From Rossellomorea sp. BNER (GTDB taxonomy: Bacteria; Bacillota; Bacilli; Bacillales; Bacillaceae_B), in NCBI GenBank assembly GCA_024213275.1, contig JANAVG010000011.1:108225-172224 (forward strand): a stretch of 64,000 nucleotides of DNA. The letters run 5' to 3'. Below the pieces are notes generated by a model that was given only the letters and a program-made list of their open reading frames with translations, was not told the origin of the DNA and searched no databases. Below, piece by piece: positions 38,526 through 47,433 of this stretch. Within the stretch, counting starts at the first letter, position 1. The number at the start of each line of letters is the position of its first letter. Position numbers and translations under genes: made by a program.

Positions 38526-39916
38526 GCCAGAAAGTATGGAGCGGAAGATTTCAAAAGCAGCCAGAAGAATGGGTGGACGAATTTAATGCTTCGATTCCCT
38601 TTGATCAACAACTTGTAGAGGAAGATATCGAGGGAAGCATTGCCCATGTATCGATGCTTATGGATAATGAAATTCTTACTTCTGAAGAAGGAAAAAAGAT
38701 TTTAGCCGGACTACATTCCTTAGCAAACAAGGCCAAAAGTAAGGAGTTAACCTATTTAACTTCGTTAGAGGATATTCATTGTAATTTAGAAAAACTTTTA
38801 ACGGATGAAGTAGGTGAAGTAGGAGGGAAGCTGCATACAGGTAGAAGTCGTAATGACCAGGTTGCTACTGATATGCATTTGTATTTAAAAAGAAGAGTAG
38901 TAGAGATCATTGAGTCAATTGAAGAGCTCCAAGGAAATTTATTAGTGCAGGCTGAAGAACATATTTATACGATTATGCCTGGTTATACACATTTGCAAAG
39001 AGCACAGCCAATATCATTTTCACATCATCTGATGGCCTATTTTTGGATGCTTGAGCGAGACAAAGAAAGAATGAAAAGTGGGTTGGAAAGAATTGATTTA
39101 TGCCCATTAGGTGCAGGAGCACTTGCTGGAACGACGTATCCCATTAATCGTCTGCAAACAGCTGAGAGCCTTGGCTTTCAAGGGATCTATGAAAATAGTA
39201 TGGATGCTGTTAGTGATCGTGACTTTATTCTCGAATTTTTGAGTAACAGTTCGATCTTAATGATGCATCTCTCCCGGTTTGCAGAGGAACTTATTTTATG
39301 GACTAGCCAGGAATTTAATTTTGTTGAATTAGATGATGCCTTTACAACTGGGAGCAGCATTATGCCCCAGAAGAAGAATCCTGACATGGCCGAGCTTGTC
39401 CGTGGTAAAACAGGGCGAGTATATGGGAATCTATTCTCACTACTTACGGTTCTTAAAGGTTTGCCACTTGCTTACAACAAAGACATGCAAGAAGATAAAG
39501 AAGGAATGTTCGACACAGTCGAAACAACTAAAGGCTCTTTGAAAATTTTTGCCGGTATGGTGGGAACGATGAAAGTTAAAAAAGATTCGATGGAAGAAGC
39601 GGTGGACAAAGATTTTTCAAATGCAACAGAGCTAGCGGATTACCTAGCAACAAAAGGAATCCCATTCAGACAAGCACATGAAATTGTTGGTCAGCTCGTT
39701 CTTTATTGTATTCAAAATAGCTGTTACTTGAAGGACCTGTCAATTAGTCAGTTTAAGGAAGCTTCTCCATTAATAGATGATGATATATATGATGTGTTAT
39801 CACCGCAAATGGCCGTTAAGCGCAGAAACTCCTATGGCGGAACAGGATTTGATCAAGTGAAGGAGCAATTAATGAAAGCTAAACAGAAACTAAAACAAGG
39901 GGAACTGTCCGGTTGA
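38522..39916 (+). CDS. argH: Argininosuccinate lyase
   Basis: Splits argininosuccinate to arginine and fumarate. 464 residues from ATG 38522 (AAAGGAGAG upstream); the longer open frame reaches back into argG and is not used. The fumarase/lyase signature [12 protein letters not shown] is intact, with the catalytic serine in that loop, and the [12 protein letters not shown] motif is present. It is the end of the argGH unit, with the terminator overlapping the stop codon. Confidence 0.97.
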   Translation: MSQKVWSGRFQKQPEEWVDEFNASIPFDQQLVEEDIEGSIAHVSMLMDNEILTSEEGKKILAGLHSLANKAKSKELTYLTSLEDIHCNLEKLLTDEVGEVGGKLHTGRSRNDQVATDMHLYLKRRVVEIIESIEELQGNLLVQAEEHIYTIMPGYTHLQRAQPISFSHHLMAYFWMLERDKERMKSGLERIDLCPLGAGALAGTTYPINRLQTAESLGFQGIYENSMDAVSDRDFILEFLSNSSILMMHLSRFAEELILWTSQEFNFVELDDAFTTGSSIMPQKKNPDMAELVRGKTGRVYGNLFSLLTVLKGLPLAYNKDMQEDKEGMFDTVETTKGSLKIFAGMVGTMKVKKDSMEEAVDKDFSNATELADYLATKGIPFRQAHEIVGQLVLYCIQNSCYLKDLSISQFKEASPLIDDDIYDVLSPQMAVKRRNSYGGTGFDQVKEQLMKAKQKLKQGELSG

Positions 39917-39936
39917 GTGGCAGTTCTTTTTTTGTT
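39900..39936 (+). terminator. Terminator of argGH
   Basis: GGAACTGTCC / TGGCAGTTC with the TGA stop in the loop, then seven T residues. Confidence 0.8.
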
Positions 39937-39984
39937 GTATAGGAAATTATAAAAATTATAATATGTTGATAACTTTGAATTAGT

Positions 39985-40115
39985 TTGTCCTAATCTAGCT
40001 CAAGCGCTAAAGCCCCGGAAGTCTAAGCCAAGCCATGAAGGAAGGGGAATTCACCCTTCCTTCATGGCTTGGCTTATGCTTGCCGGGGCTAAACGGGGCG
40101 CTTCCGCCCTTTGTT
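39985..40115. repeat. Family B hairpin repeat, single diverged copy
   Basis: Outer stem AGCCCCGG / CCGGGGCT; central stem AAGCCAAGCCATGAAGGAAG and its near-exact complement ending GGCTTGGCTT. The flanking words GCTCAAGCGCTAAAG and GGGGCGCTTCCGC match other copies, but both stems have different sequences that still pair. Confidence 0.85.
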
Positions 40116-40243
40116 CCAATTTCGGTTACTTTTTTCATGGTTATAGATTTAAATTAATATACTGGTCAATTGGGAGTAGATATCAATCAAAATTCAACTC
40201 TGCCAATTGATTAATATCTATGATAATCATAGGAAGCATTGGA

Positions 40244-40554
40244 AGCCGTCATTTTGTTGAATGCGAGATTTCACGGAACGAATGACACTTTGTGTGCCGT
40301 CATTTTAGTGAATGCTGGATTTCACGTAACGAAAGACCACTTTGAATGCCGTCATATCGGCGAATGCAAGGATTCACGTAACGAAAGTCGTCTTTGTGTG
40401 CCGTCATTTCAATGAATACGGGATTTCACGTAACGAAAGGGCACTTTGGAAGCCGTCACTTCAATGAATGCAAGATTTCACGTAACGAAAGTCTACATTG
40501 AATTCCTTCATTTCAGCGAAAGCAAGCTTTCACAATACCCATCGACCTCTTTTG
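40244..40554. repeat. Degenerate tandem array, six 51-52 bp units
   Basis: Units begin (T/A)GCCGTCA at 40244, 40295, 40347, 40399 and 40451, with a decayed sixth at 40503: steps 51, 52, 52, 52, 52. The most conserved part is GATTTCACGTAACGAAAG; the tail (AC(C/A)ACTTTG, GTCGTCTTTG) varies. This is the longest of the four arrays, in a 725-bp gene-free spacer between convergent argH and the universal stress gene. Confidence 0.9.
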
Positions 40555-40641
40555 AGTACGTCACAATGGTGATCTGGATCCTGCCCATGCAGCCGGAAAT
40601 CAAAAAAATGGACCAACCTCAATGGTTAGCCTACAAATAGT

Positions 40642-41091
40642 TTAGTCTTTTTTTTCAGTCCTAACAACGAGTACATCACAATCAGCTGAACGAGTAATAT
40701 GTTCAGATACACTTCCGATCAAGAAACGTTCGACTGCATTTAATCCTGTAGCACCGCAAATAATAAGGTCAGCATTGGCCTTTTTGACGCCTTCCTTTGG
40801 GATGATGACTTTTGGGGATCCATATTCAATAAGTGTTTGCACGTTTACGACACCAGCAACCTCTGCTTCTTTTTTATAATTCGCCATAATCTCTTCAGCA
40901 TAAGTTTCAGCCCTTTCTCCAATCGTTCGATCGTAGGATTCGACGGTAGCAAAAGACCGAGTATCGATAACGTGAACTAGTGTTATACTAGCATCATTTC
41001 TTTTAGCGATAGCAATCGCTTTTTTAAATGCCCACTCCGATTCTGTTGAACCATCTACAGCTACTAATATATTGTTATAGTGTAAACCCAT
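40642..41091 (-). CDS. Universal stress protein, ATP-binding type
   Basis: 149 residues with the UspA fold: the opening NILVAVDGSTESEWAF and the nucleotide-binding motif GATGLNAVERFLIGSVSEHI (G-x2-G-x9-GS). RBS AGGAGGGATG. Its role is general stress; the partner is unknown. It is divergent from the small gene at 41204. Confidence 0.9.
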   Translation of the reverse strand: MGLHYNNILVAVDGSTESEWAFKKAIAIAKRNDASITLVHVIDTRSFATVESYDRTIGERAETYAEEIMANYKKEAEVAGVVNVQTLIEYGSPKVIIPKEGVKKANADLIICGATGLNAVERFLIGSVSEHITRSADCDVLVVRTEKKD

Positions 41092-41167
41092 GAATTCATC
41101 CCTCCTAAAATAATCTTACTAGAAATTCCCACTAATAGATGCTACAAAAATCCAAAAAATAACCTTG

Positions 41168-41173
41168 TATAAT
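41168..41173 (+). promoter_or_regulatory. -10 box for the 53-codon gene
   Basis: TATAAT 31 bp before the ATG. No good -35 could be assigned (TACAAA at 41143 would give 19 bp spacing). Confidence 0.45.
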
Positions 41174-41203
41174 CTTATAACCGAAAAAAGGGGGCATTAA
41201 ACA

Positions 41204-41365
41204 ATGAAGAAGAAGGATCCGAAAGAACAATTTACTTATGATGAACAGGCAACACAGTCGGTGAGCAATCAAATTATGGGTGCTTATTCTAGTGGAGTTA
41301 TTGATGAGCCTGACGGTCAATACAATCCCTATGAGGATAAAGCGGAAGAATACCCGGAGCAATAA
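41204..41365 (+). CDS. Small acidic protein of 53 residues, unknown
   Basis: The frame opens MKKKDPKEQFTYDEQATQ and ends DKAEEYPEQ. It is acidic and hydrophilic with no membrane segment. Support: AAAAAGGGGG about 10 bases before the ATG, a TATAAT upstream, and a perfect terminator 5 bases after the stop, so it is a complete transcription unit. The motif SNQIMGAYSSGVIDEPD resembles small Bacillus proteins of the YozQ/DUF4025 kind by memory only. Confidence 0.72.
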   Translation: MKKKDPKEQFTYDEQATQSVSNQIMGAYSSGVIDEPDGQYNPYEDKAEEYPEQ

Positions 41366-41369
41366 ACAA

Positions 41370-41410
41370 ATAAGCCATCATGTGGATTTTCACATGGTGG
41401 CTTCATTTTC
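41370..41410 (+). terminator. Terminator of the 53-codon gene
   Basis: A 13-bp stem, AAGCCATCATGTG / CACATGGTGGCTT, with loop GATTTT, then TCATTTTCTTT. Confidence 0.85.
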
Positions 41411-41655
41411 TTTCAAAAAGCAGTATTTTATTGGTTTGAACAATGGATTTCCGTTATCTAAAAATTCACAAAAAGCCTAAAAAATGGAGTATATAAAGTT
41501 CACACTAAGTAAAAAAGAAAGTGCTTTCACTTTTACGAAAATAGAGTCGCTTTTTAAACATCTAAATGTTATATTTATTTTGAACTTCTCCCAATGTATT
41601 CCTTTTAATACCGAACAGGAACCCAAAGGAGAATTTGATATAGGAGGTTAGAATT

Positions 41656-42774
41656 ATGCGTATTGGAGTTCCGAAAGAAGTTAAAAACAACGAAAACCGG
41701 ATAGCGATGACACCAGCTGGCGTTGTAAACCTTGTTCAATTCGGTCATGAAGTGTTTATTGAATCGGGTGCTGGCCTTGGTTCAAGTTTTACTGACGAGG
41801 ATTATGTACAAGCTGGTGGTAGTATTGTAGATACTGCTCATGAAGCATGGTCAATGGATATGGTTATGAAAGTGAAAGAGCCGATTCCGAGTGAGTATGA
41901 CTATTTTCGCGAAGGGTTAATTCTATTTACATATTTACATTTAGCTCCTGAACCTGAGTTAACAAAGGCTTTAATTGATAATAAAGTGGTTGCGATTGCG
42001 TATGAAACCGTTGAAATAAATCGTGCACTTCCATTGCTGACTCCAATGAGTGAGGTTGCTGGAAGAATGGCTACTCAAATTGGTGCTCAGTTCCTTGAGA
42101 AAAACCACGGTGGTAAAGGAATCCTTCTTTCAGGTGTTCCAGGTGTTCAGCGTGGAAAAGTAACGATTATTGGTGGTGGGGTTGCGGGAACCAATGCTGC
42201 GAAAATGGCGATTGGTTTAGGCGCGCAAGTAACAATTATTGATTTAAATCCTGATCGTTTACGCCAACTTGATGATATATTTGGAAGTGATGTTTCGACA
42301 TTAATGTCTAATCCGCTAAATATCGAAGAAGCGGTTAAAAACTCTGATCTAGTCATTGGAGCTGTATTAATTCCAGGTGCAAAAGCCCCTAAATTAGTAA
42401 CAGAAGAAATGATCAAATCGATGACAACTGGTTCCGTAGTAGTTGATATTGCGATTGACCAGGGTGGAATTTTTGAAACAACAGATAGAATAACAACACA
42501 TGATAATCCAACATATGAAAAGCATGGGGTTGTTCACTATGCTGTAGCTAATATGCCTGGTGCAGTACCAAGAACTTCAACAATGGCATTAACAAATGTA
42601 ACCGTCCCATATGCTATTCAAATTGCTAACAAAGGCTACAAACAAGCTTGCTTAGATAATCCTGCATTACTAAAAGGGATTAACACGTTAAATGGCTATG
42701 TAACGTATAAAGCAGTTGCAGAGGCACATGGGTTAGATTACTTAGATGCATTTACATTGTTAGAACAGCAATAA
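41656..42774 (+). CDS. ald: Alanine dehydrogenase
   Basis: NAD-dependent deamination of L-alanine to pyruvate, needed for sporulation on alanine in Bacillus. 372 residues. Catalytic K74 (VKEPIPSEY) and H95 (YLHLAPEP); Rossmann motif [30 protein letters not shown]. In B. subtilis it is induced by AdeR; no adjacent regulator is seen here. The 290-bp upstream spacer (41366-41655) holds the terminator of the previous gene and no clear operator. Confidence 0.97.
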   Translation: MRIGVPKEVKNNENRIAMTPAGVVNLVQFGHEVFIESGAGLGSSFTDEDYVQAGGSIVDTAHEAWSMDMVMKVKEPIPSEYDYFREGLILFTYLHLAPEPELTKALIDNKVVAIAYETVEINRALPLLTPMSEVAGRMATQIGAQFLEKNHGGKGILLSGVPGVQRGKVTIIGGGVAGTNAAKMAIGLGAQVTIIDLNPDRLRQLDDIFGSDVSTLMSNPLNIEEAVKNSDLVIGAVLIPGAKAPKLVTEEMIKSMTTGSVVVDIAIDQGGIFETTDRITTHDNPTYEKHGVVHYAVANMPGAVPRTSTMALTNVTVPYAIQIANKGYKQACLDNPALLKGINTLNGYVTYKAVAEAHGLDYLDAFTLLEQQ

Positions 42775-42785
42775 AAATTGAATGA

Positions 42786-42828
42786 AAAAAGGCTGGCTTG
42801 TTATCATGAGCCAGCCTTTTTTATTGAA
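42786..42828. terminator. Bidirectional terminator between ald and the peptidase
   Basis: AAAAAAGGCTGGCTT / GAGCCAGCCTTTTTT with an 8-nt loop; A and T runs on both sides. Confidence 0.88.
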
Positions 42829-42835
42829 ATACGCT

Positions 42836-43933
42836 TTATTTAATCATTTGTAGTTCTTTAGGGAATTTCGTTAATAATTCAGGTCCATTTTCTGTAATAT
42901 AAATATCGTCCTCAATCCGTACGCCGGCAACGTTAGGAACATATACACCTGGTTCGATGGTAAACGCCATTCCTGCCTTCATTACAAGGTCATTCGTTTC
43001 CGTAATAGAAGGATATTCGTGAACGCTAACTCCTAGACCATGTCCAAGTCTGTGTGGGAAGTAATCACCGTAACCTGCTTGAGCAATGTGATCTCTCGCA
43101 GTTTGATCCAATTCCTTAGCAGTAACACCTGGTTTTACTTTTTCTAAAGATGCAAGCTGTGCTTGTAGGACTGTATCATAAATTTTCTTTTGCTCATCAT
43201 TAATTTCTCCATATGCGACTGTACGAGTGATATCAGAGCAATAGCCCTTGTATACAACACCAAGATCGAACAGGACTAAGTCTCCTTTTTGTATTTTCGT
43301 GTCTCCTGGATTTCCATGAGGACTAGCCGCATTTTTTCCTGTTAAAACCATTGTCGAGAATGACATTTCTGAAATGCCTTTTTTCTTTAATTCGTATTCA
43401 ATCTTTGCAATAATCTCTTGTTCCGTCTTACCTTCTTCAATTTCATTTACTCCTACTTCGATAGCAAAATCAGCAAATTTCGCTGCTTCACGTAAGATTT
43501 CGAGTTCTTCTTCATCTTTAATCATTCGTAATTCATGCATGATCTCTTCAACCGCTCTAAATTGCTTTGGTAGGAACGTTTCTTGAAGGCTCTCATATCT
43601 TTCAACAATTAAATGTGTTTTTTCAACGGCAAGTTGTTCAATTGAATTAACTCTCTTATTGGCTTGCTTTGAAATGAATTCCCAAGGATTGTCTGTATCA
43701 GAGTAACCAACAATATCAAATTCCCAACCAGCATTGCGAACATCCTCTGTTTCCATTCCAGGACATACGAGAAAAGGTTCTTTTTCCTGGAATACCATAA
43801 CACCTAATAAACGTTCATGAGGATCTGTTCGGAACCCACTTAAATAAAATACATTTTCAGTAGAAGTTAGAAAGGCAGCTTCTATGTTTTCTTCTTTTAA
43901 CCAGTCCATAAGTTTCGTTAATCGTTGATTCAT
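42836..43933 (-). CDS. Xaa-Pro dipeptidase / M24 aminopeptidase
   Basis: Cleaves dipeptides with C-terminal proline. 365 residues; the start is ATG 43933, because AGGAGG lies six bases before it and overlaps the ATG six bases upstream. An N-terminal creatinase-like domain is followed by the pita-bread M24 domain. The five metal ligands are D223, D234, H298 (HRLGHGLGVSVHE), E327 (TIEPGVY) and E341 (RIEDDIY). Cytoplasmic. Bacillus has several such paralogues, so the symbol is left open. Confidence 0.92.
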   Translation of the reverse strand: MNQRLTKLMDWLKEENIEAAFLTSTENVFYLSGFRTDPHERLLGVMVFQEKEPFLVCPGMETEDVRNAGWEFDIVGYSDTDNPWEFISKQANKRVNSIEQLAVEKTHLIVERYESLQETFLPKQFRAVEEIMHELRMIKDEEELEILREAAKFADFAIEVGVNEIEEGKTEQEIIAKIEYELKKKGISEMSFSTMVLTGKNAASPHGNPGDTKIQKGDLVLFDLGVVYKGYCSDITRTVAYGEINDEQKKIYDTVLQAQLASLEKVKPGVTAKELDQTARDHIAQAGYGDYFPHRLGHGLGVSVHEYPSITETNDLVMKAGMAFTIEPGVYVPNVAGVRIEDDIYITENGPELLTKFPKELQMIK

Positions 43934-44096
43934 GGTCATCCTCCTAATTTGAGTATCTATTTATCAGAGTAGCAACAAAAATTCTACCTGTAAACTTTTT
44001 AAGAATTGGGAAAATGAGTATAGTGAAAGTGGCAGGATTTTAGCTTCTTTAAAAGAATAATACAAGTAGTATCTTAATAATGGAGGGAATATCTTA

Positions 44097-44777
44097 ATGA
44101 AAGTTTCATATCATGGACACTCGGTGGTAAAAATAATAACAAATAACAAAACAATTTTAATTGACCCTTTTATTAATGGAAATGATTTAACAGACCTTAA
44201 GGTGGAAAATGAAAAACCAGATGTCATTCTGCTAACACACGGTCACAATGATCATGTTGGCGATACAGTTGAGCTTGCTAAAAAGAATGATTCACTGGTG
44301 ATTGCAGCACATGAACTGGCTGACTATCTGAGCTGGCAAGGATTAAAAACTCACAATATGCATATAGGGGGGGCCTATCAATTTGACTTTGGGAAAGTGA
44401 AACTTACTCAAGCCTTTCACGGATCCAGCTATACAACAACTAATAATGAAATTATCTATACAGGGATGCCAGCTGGAATTCTACTAATGGCTGAAGGGAA
44501 AACAATTTATCATGCAGGGGATACAGGCTTATTTTCTGATATGAAATTAATTGGGGAACTGAATGATATTGACCTTGCTTTTCTACCAATAGGTGATAAT
44601 TTTACGATGGGACCAGAAGATGCAACCATAGCAGCAAAATTCATAGAAGCTAAACTAGTTGTCCCGATCCATTTCAATACATTCCCGCCAATTAAACAAG
44701 ATCCACATAAATTTGTTGATGGTTTAGAAGATTGCAATGGGAAAGTCATGGAAGTTGGAGAAGTAATCGACTTGTAA
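44097..44777 (+). CDS. ytkL: Metallo-beta-lactamase-fold hydrolase YtkL (UPF0173)
   Basis: 226 residues. The zinc motif is [12 protein letters not shown], with more ligands in AFHGS, YHAGDTG and PIHFNTFP. The UPF0173 family is widespread, with no settled substrate. RBS GGAGGGAATA. It is a single gene between the peptidase (divergent) and a hairpin terminator. Confidence 0.9.
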   Translation: MKVSYHGHSVVKIITNNKTILIDPFINGNDLTDLKVENEKPDVILLTHGHNDHVGDTVELAKKNDSLVIAAHELADYLSWQGLKTHNMHIGGAYQFDFGKVKLTQAFHGSSYTTTNNEIIYTGMPAGILLMAEGKTIYHAGDTGLFSDMKLIGELNDIDLAFLPIGDNFTMGPEDATIAAKFIEAKLVVPIHFNTFPPIKQDPHKFVDGLEDCNGKVMEVGEVIDL

Positions 44778-44789
44778 GTAAATTAAATA

Positions 44790-44868
44790 CACGGAGAAGG
44801 CTAGCCCTAATTGATGGTACCAACCAATAATGTGGTACTGGACTACTACGGGGCAGCCTCTTATTTAT
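44790..44868 (+). terminator. Long imperfect hairpin after ytkL (family E type)
   Basis: AGAAGGCTAGCCC pairs with GGGGCAGCCTCTT. The inside holds TGGTACCA and TGGTACT words. It ends in ATTTATTC, a weak T run. Confidence 0.55.
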
Positions 44869-44869
44869 T

Positions 44870-45000
44870 CTAAAAGGCTGTTTCTAAAGTATTGTTGTTT
44901 TTTAAGAACATAAATTTATGTAAAAAGGTTAGTTGGAGCGGAAACCAACTAACTCTTTTTCAATATAACAACGTTGTTTACGAAAACAGTCTTCTAAAAT
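44870..45000. repeat. Family A element 4 (about 130 bp, empty form)
   Basis: The ends TCTAAAAGGCTGTTTCTAAA and CGAAAACAGTCTTCTAAAAT are inverted repeats. The interior keeps TTGTTGTTTTTTAAGAACATAA, GGTTAGTTGGAGCGGAAACC and AACTAACTC but lacks the GC-rich core altogether. Confidence 0.85.
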
Positions 45001-45067
45001 AAGAATGGTTTAATGAATCTGCCTTTTCAAGCATACATATAGAACAAGCTGTATGGAGGAGGTTATT

Positions 45068-45319
45068 ATGAATAAACAACGATATTTATTGTGTCTACTA
45101 CTAGCTGGGGTAATGTTGTATTACGCTGTTCCAAGGATCAGCCTATATGGAGATGGACTTTCTGGCATCTTTACAATAAGTTGGCTAGGGTTATGCTTGC
45201 TTGTCATTGCTGGTAATTTATCTGCAATGCTTTTTACCACAAATAAGAAGAAAAATAAACAGAAGCGGGTTTCAAAATCTAAGCAGGTTCGTCGTCAGAA
45301 TATAAGGTCGTTTGGGTAA
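45068..45319 (+). CDS. Small membrane protein, 83 residues
   Basis: Two hydrophobic segments (about 5-24 and 35-58) and a strongly basic tail rich in Lys, Arg and Asn (KKKNKQKRVSKSKQVRRQN). ATG 45068 follows TGGAGGAGG; an earlier in-frame ATG overlaps that site. Function unknown. It lies 83 bp ahead of ytoI and may be co-transcribed with it. Confidence 0.7.
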   Translation: MNKQRYLLCLLLAGVMLYYAVPRISLYGDGLSGIFTISWLGLCLLVIAGNLSAMLFTTNKKKNKQKRVSKSKQVRRQNIRSFG

Positions 45320-45402
45320 ACCTTTGTTTGAAAATTGAAACGCCAAGCTTTTCACATTATAATAGATATATTAACAATAGGACGTTTAAAAGGGTGAAAA
45401 GC

Positions 45403-46722
45403 TTGGCAACTAAACATGAACAAATTATAGAATATATTGATTCTCTCCCTATCGGTGAAAAAATCTCTGTCCGCCAAATTGCAAAAGCGTTAAAGGTCAG
45501 TGAAGGAACAGCGTATAGGGCGATTAAAGATGCAGAAACTAAAGGATATGTTAGTACAATTGAACGGGTAGGAACGATTAGGATTGAGAGAAAGAAAAAA
45601 GAAAATATTGAAAAGCTTACCTTTGCTGAAGTTGTTAATATTATTGATGGCCAAGTTTTAGGTGGACGAGCGGGATTACATAAGATGTTAAATAAATTCG
45701 TCATTGGTGCAATGAAGCTTGAAGCGATGATGAGATATACAGATGCGGGGAGCCTCCTCATAGTAGGGAACAGAACCCAAGCCCATGAGCTGGCATTAAG
45801 AGCAGGAGCCGCTGTATTAATTACAGGTGGATTTGATACAGAGGAAGAAGTGAAGAGGTTAGCAGACAAGCTAGAGCTTCCTATTATTTCTACGAGCTAT
45901 GATACATTTACTGTCGCCACCATGATCAACCGTGCTATTTATGACCAGCTAATCAAGAAAGAAATAGTATTAGTAGAGGATATATTAACGAGTGTTGATA
46001 ATACCACATATCTTCAGGTAGGAGATACTTTAGAAGACTGGTACGAGAAAAATCAATACACATTTCATAGTCGCTTTCCTGTAGTGGATCGTAATATGAA
46101 AATTCAAGGAATGGTAACATCGAAAGATATTATGGGTCATGAAAAGCATGTCAGCCTTGATAAGGTTATGACAAAAAGCCCCATTACTGTCAATTTAAAG
46201 ACTAGCGTTGCTTCTGCTGCACATATGATGATTTGGGAAGGGATTGAGATGCTTCCGGTTGTCAATGAACAAAATAAGCTTCAAGGGATTATTAGTAGAC
46301 AGGATGTTCTAAAGGCTTTGCAAATGATTCAAAGACAGCCACAAATGGGAGAAACCCATGATGACTTAGTGACGAACAATCTGGAAGTTTTGGATCCAAA
46401 AACAATGGACGGAGAGATTTATCGCTTTCCCGTCAGTCCTCAAATGACAAATGGACTTGGAACAATCTCTTATGGAGTTTTTACCACCCTTGTGACAGAA
46501 GCTGCGAATAGAGCATTGAAGTCCTATAAAAAAGGGGATTTAGTTGTTGAAAATATGACGATTTATTTTATCAAGCCTGTTCAAATGGAAAGTATTATCG
46601 ACATTCATCCTAAAGTGTTAGATGTCGGACGTAAATTCGGGAAGGTAGATGTTGAGGTCTATAGTGAAGGTGTCCTAGTAGGCAAGGCCATGATGATTTG
46701 TCAGCTTATTGACAGACATTAA
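45403..46722 (+). CDS. ytoI: HTH-DRTGG-CBS-hotdog protein YtoI
   Basis: 439 residues, probably a ligand-sensing regulator. The domains in order are a winged HTH (1-65), a DRTGG domain (about 70-185), two CBS domains (about 195-310) and a C-terminal hotdog thioesterase-like domain (about 335-435). The start is the TTG at 45403 (AAAGGGTGA upstream), giving MATKHEQIIEYIDSLP; the frame further upstream is not protein-like. The fold set suggests adenine nucleotide and acyl-CoA binding, but the target genes are unknown. The order ytoI-ytpI-nrnA is conserved. Confidence 0.9.
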   Translation: MATKHEQIIEYIDSLPIGEKISVRQIAKALKVSEGTAYRAIKDAETKGYVSTIERVGTIRIERKKKENIEKLTFAEVVNIIDGQVLGGRAGLHKMLNKFVIGAMKLEAMMRYTDAGSLLIVGNRTQAHELALRAGAAVLITGGFDTEEEVKRLADKLELPIISTSYDTFTVATMINRAIYDQLIKKEIVLVEDILTSVDNTTYLQVGDTLEDWYEKNQYTFHSRFPVVDRNMKIQGMVTSKDIMGHEKHVSLDKVMTKSPITVNLKTSVASAAHMMIWEGIEMLPVVNEQNKLQGIISRQDVLKALQMIQRQPQMGETHDDLVTNNLEVLDPKTMDGEIYRFPVSPQMTNGLGTISYGVFTTLVTEAANRALKSYKKGDLVVENMTIYFIKPVQMESIIDIHPKVLDVGRKFGKVDVEVYSEGVLVGKAMMICQLIDRH

Positions 46723-46794
46723 GATCTTGAAGAGCAATAGTCCAATTTGAAGATAACAAAACGAAAGTAATCCTATATATAAGAATATCCTAAA

Positions 46795-46972
46795 GAAGTT
46801 GATTGGAGTGGAAGGTGCGAGACTCCTGCGGGAACAGCGTGACAGGTGAGACTTAAGCAGGCGCAGAGCTCCGAGGAGATCACCGCCCGCTCCGCGGAAA
46901 GCGAGTATCTGGAACGGAAATCAACCACTACTCTTTTTTGAAAATAAGCAACAATGTTTACGAAAACAGCCT
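46795..46972. repeat. Family A element 5 (full core, left end short)
   Basis: The core runs GTTGATTGGAGTGGAAGGTG, GCGAGACTCCTGCGGGA, GACAGGTGAGACTTAAGCAG, CCGCGGAAAGCGAG, AATCAACC. The right terminus ACAATGTTTACGAAAACAGCCT is intact; the left AGGCTGTTTTC terminus is missing. Confidence 0.8.
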
Positions 46973-46987
46973 AGAAAATAAATAGCT

Positions 46988-47026
46988 AACACTCAAAATG
47001 TCTTATTCTTAAGTGTTAGCCATACA
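46988..47026 (-). terminator. Terminator of ytpI
   Basis: GGCTAACACT pairs with AGTGTTAGC over a 17-nt loop on the minus strand, followed by an A/T-rich stretch. Moderate quality. Confidence 0.55.
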
Positions 47027-47332
47027 TTATTTTTTATCTAATTCTTCCGCTTCACTAATCGCATATGGGAGATAGTGGCGATAGGCTTTCCATCCAGCCC
47101 AGACGCTTCCAAATCCAATAAGAATAAAGAGAGCGGCAATGATATACGTAACTGTTGTTTGACGCAAGAATAATTGATTGATTCCGAAGAAACCTACAAA
47201 TAAACCAAGAGCTATGCTAGATTTAGCAGAAAGCCATCTTTTTTCCACTGGACGGTTTGTTCGGACACTACGAACTTTATAAACGATATAAAAAGTAAAT
47301 GAAACGACAATTAAAAACACGAAAGCATACAT
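47027..47332 (-). CDS. ytpI: YtpI-family membrane protein
   Basis: 101 residues with three hydrophobic segments and a charged C terminus. It starts at ATG 47332, placed 7 bases after GGAGGA; the ATG 21 bases upstream has no such site. Function unknown. Convergent neighbours and the place next to nrnA match ytpI in B. subtilis. Confidence 0.82.
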   Translation of the reverse strand: MYAFVFLIVVSFTFYIVYKVRSVRTNRPVEKRWLSAKSSIALGLFVGFFGINQLFLRQTTVTYIIAALFILIGFGSVWAGWKAYRHYLPYAISEAEELDKK

Positions 47333-47433
47333 AAATGTTCCTCCAATATTCATCCGATCTATTCTATCTATTTTATCTATAAAGAGTCAAATTGCCAAAT
47401 GACAAAACTTTGAACGATTTTAAGGAGGCAGCA

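Noticed and set aside
40244..40554. Regular repeats that might be a CRISPR array
   Set aside because: The 51-52 bp units are homologous over their full length with no unique spacers, and there are no cas genes in the window.
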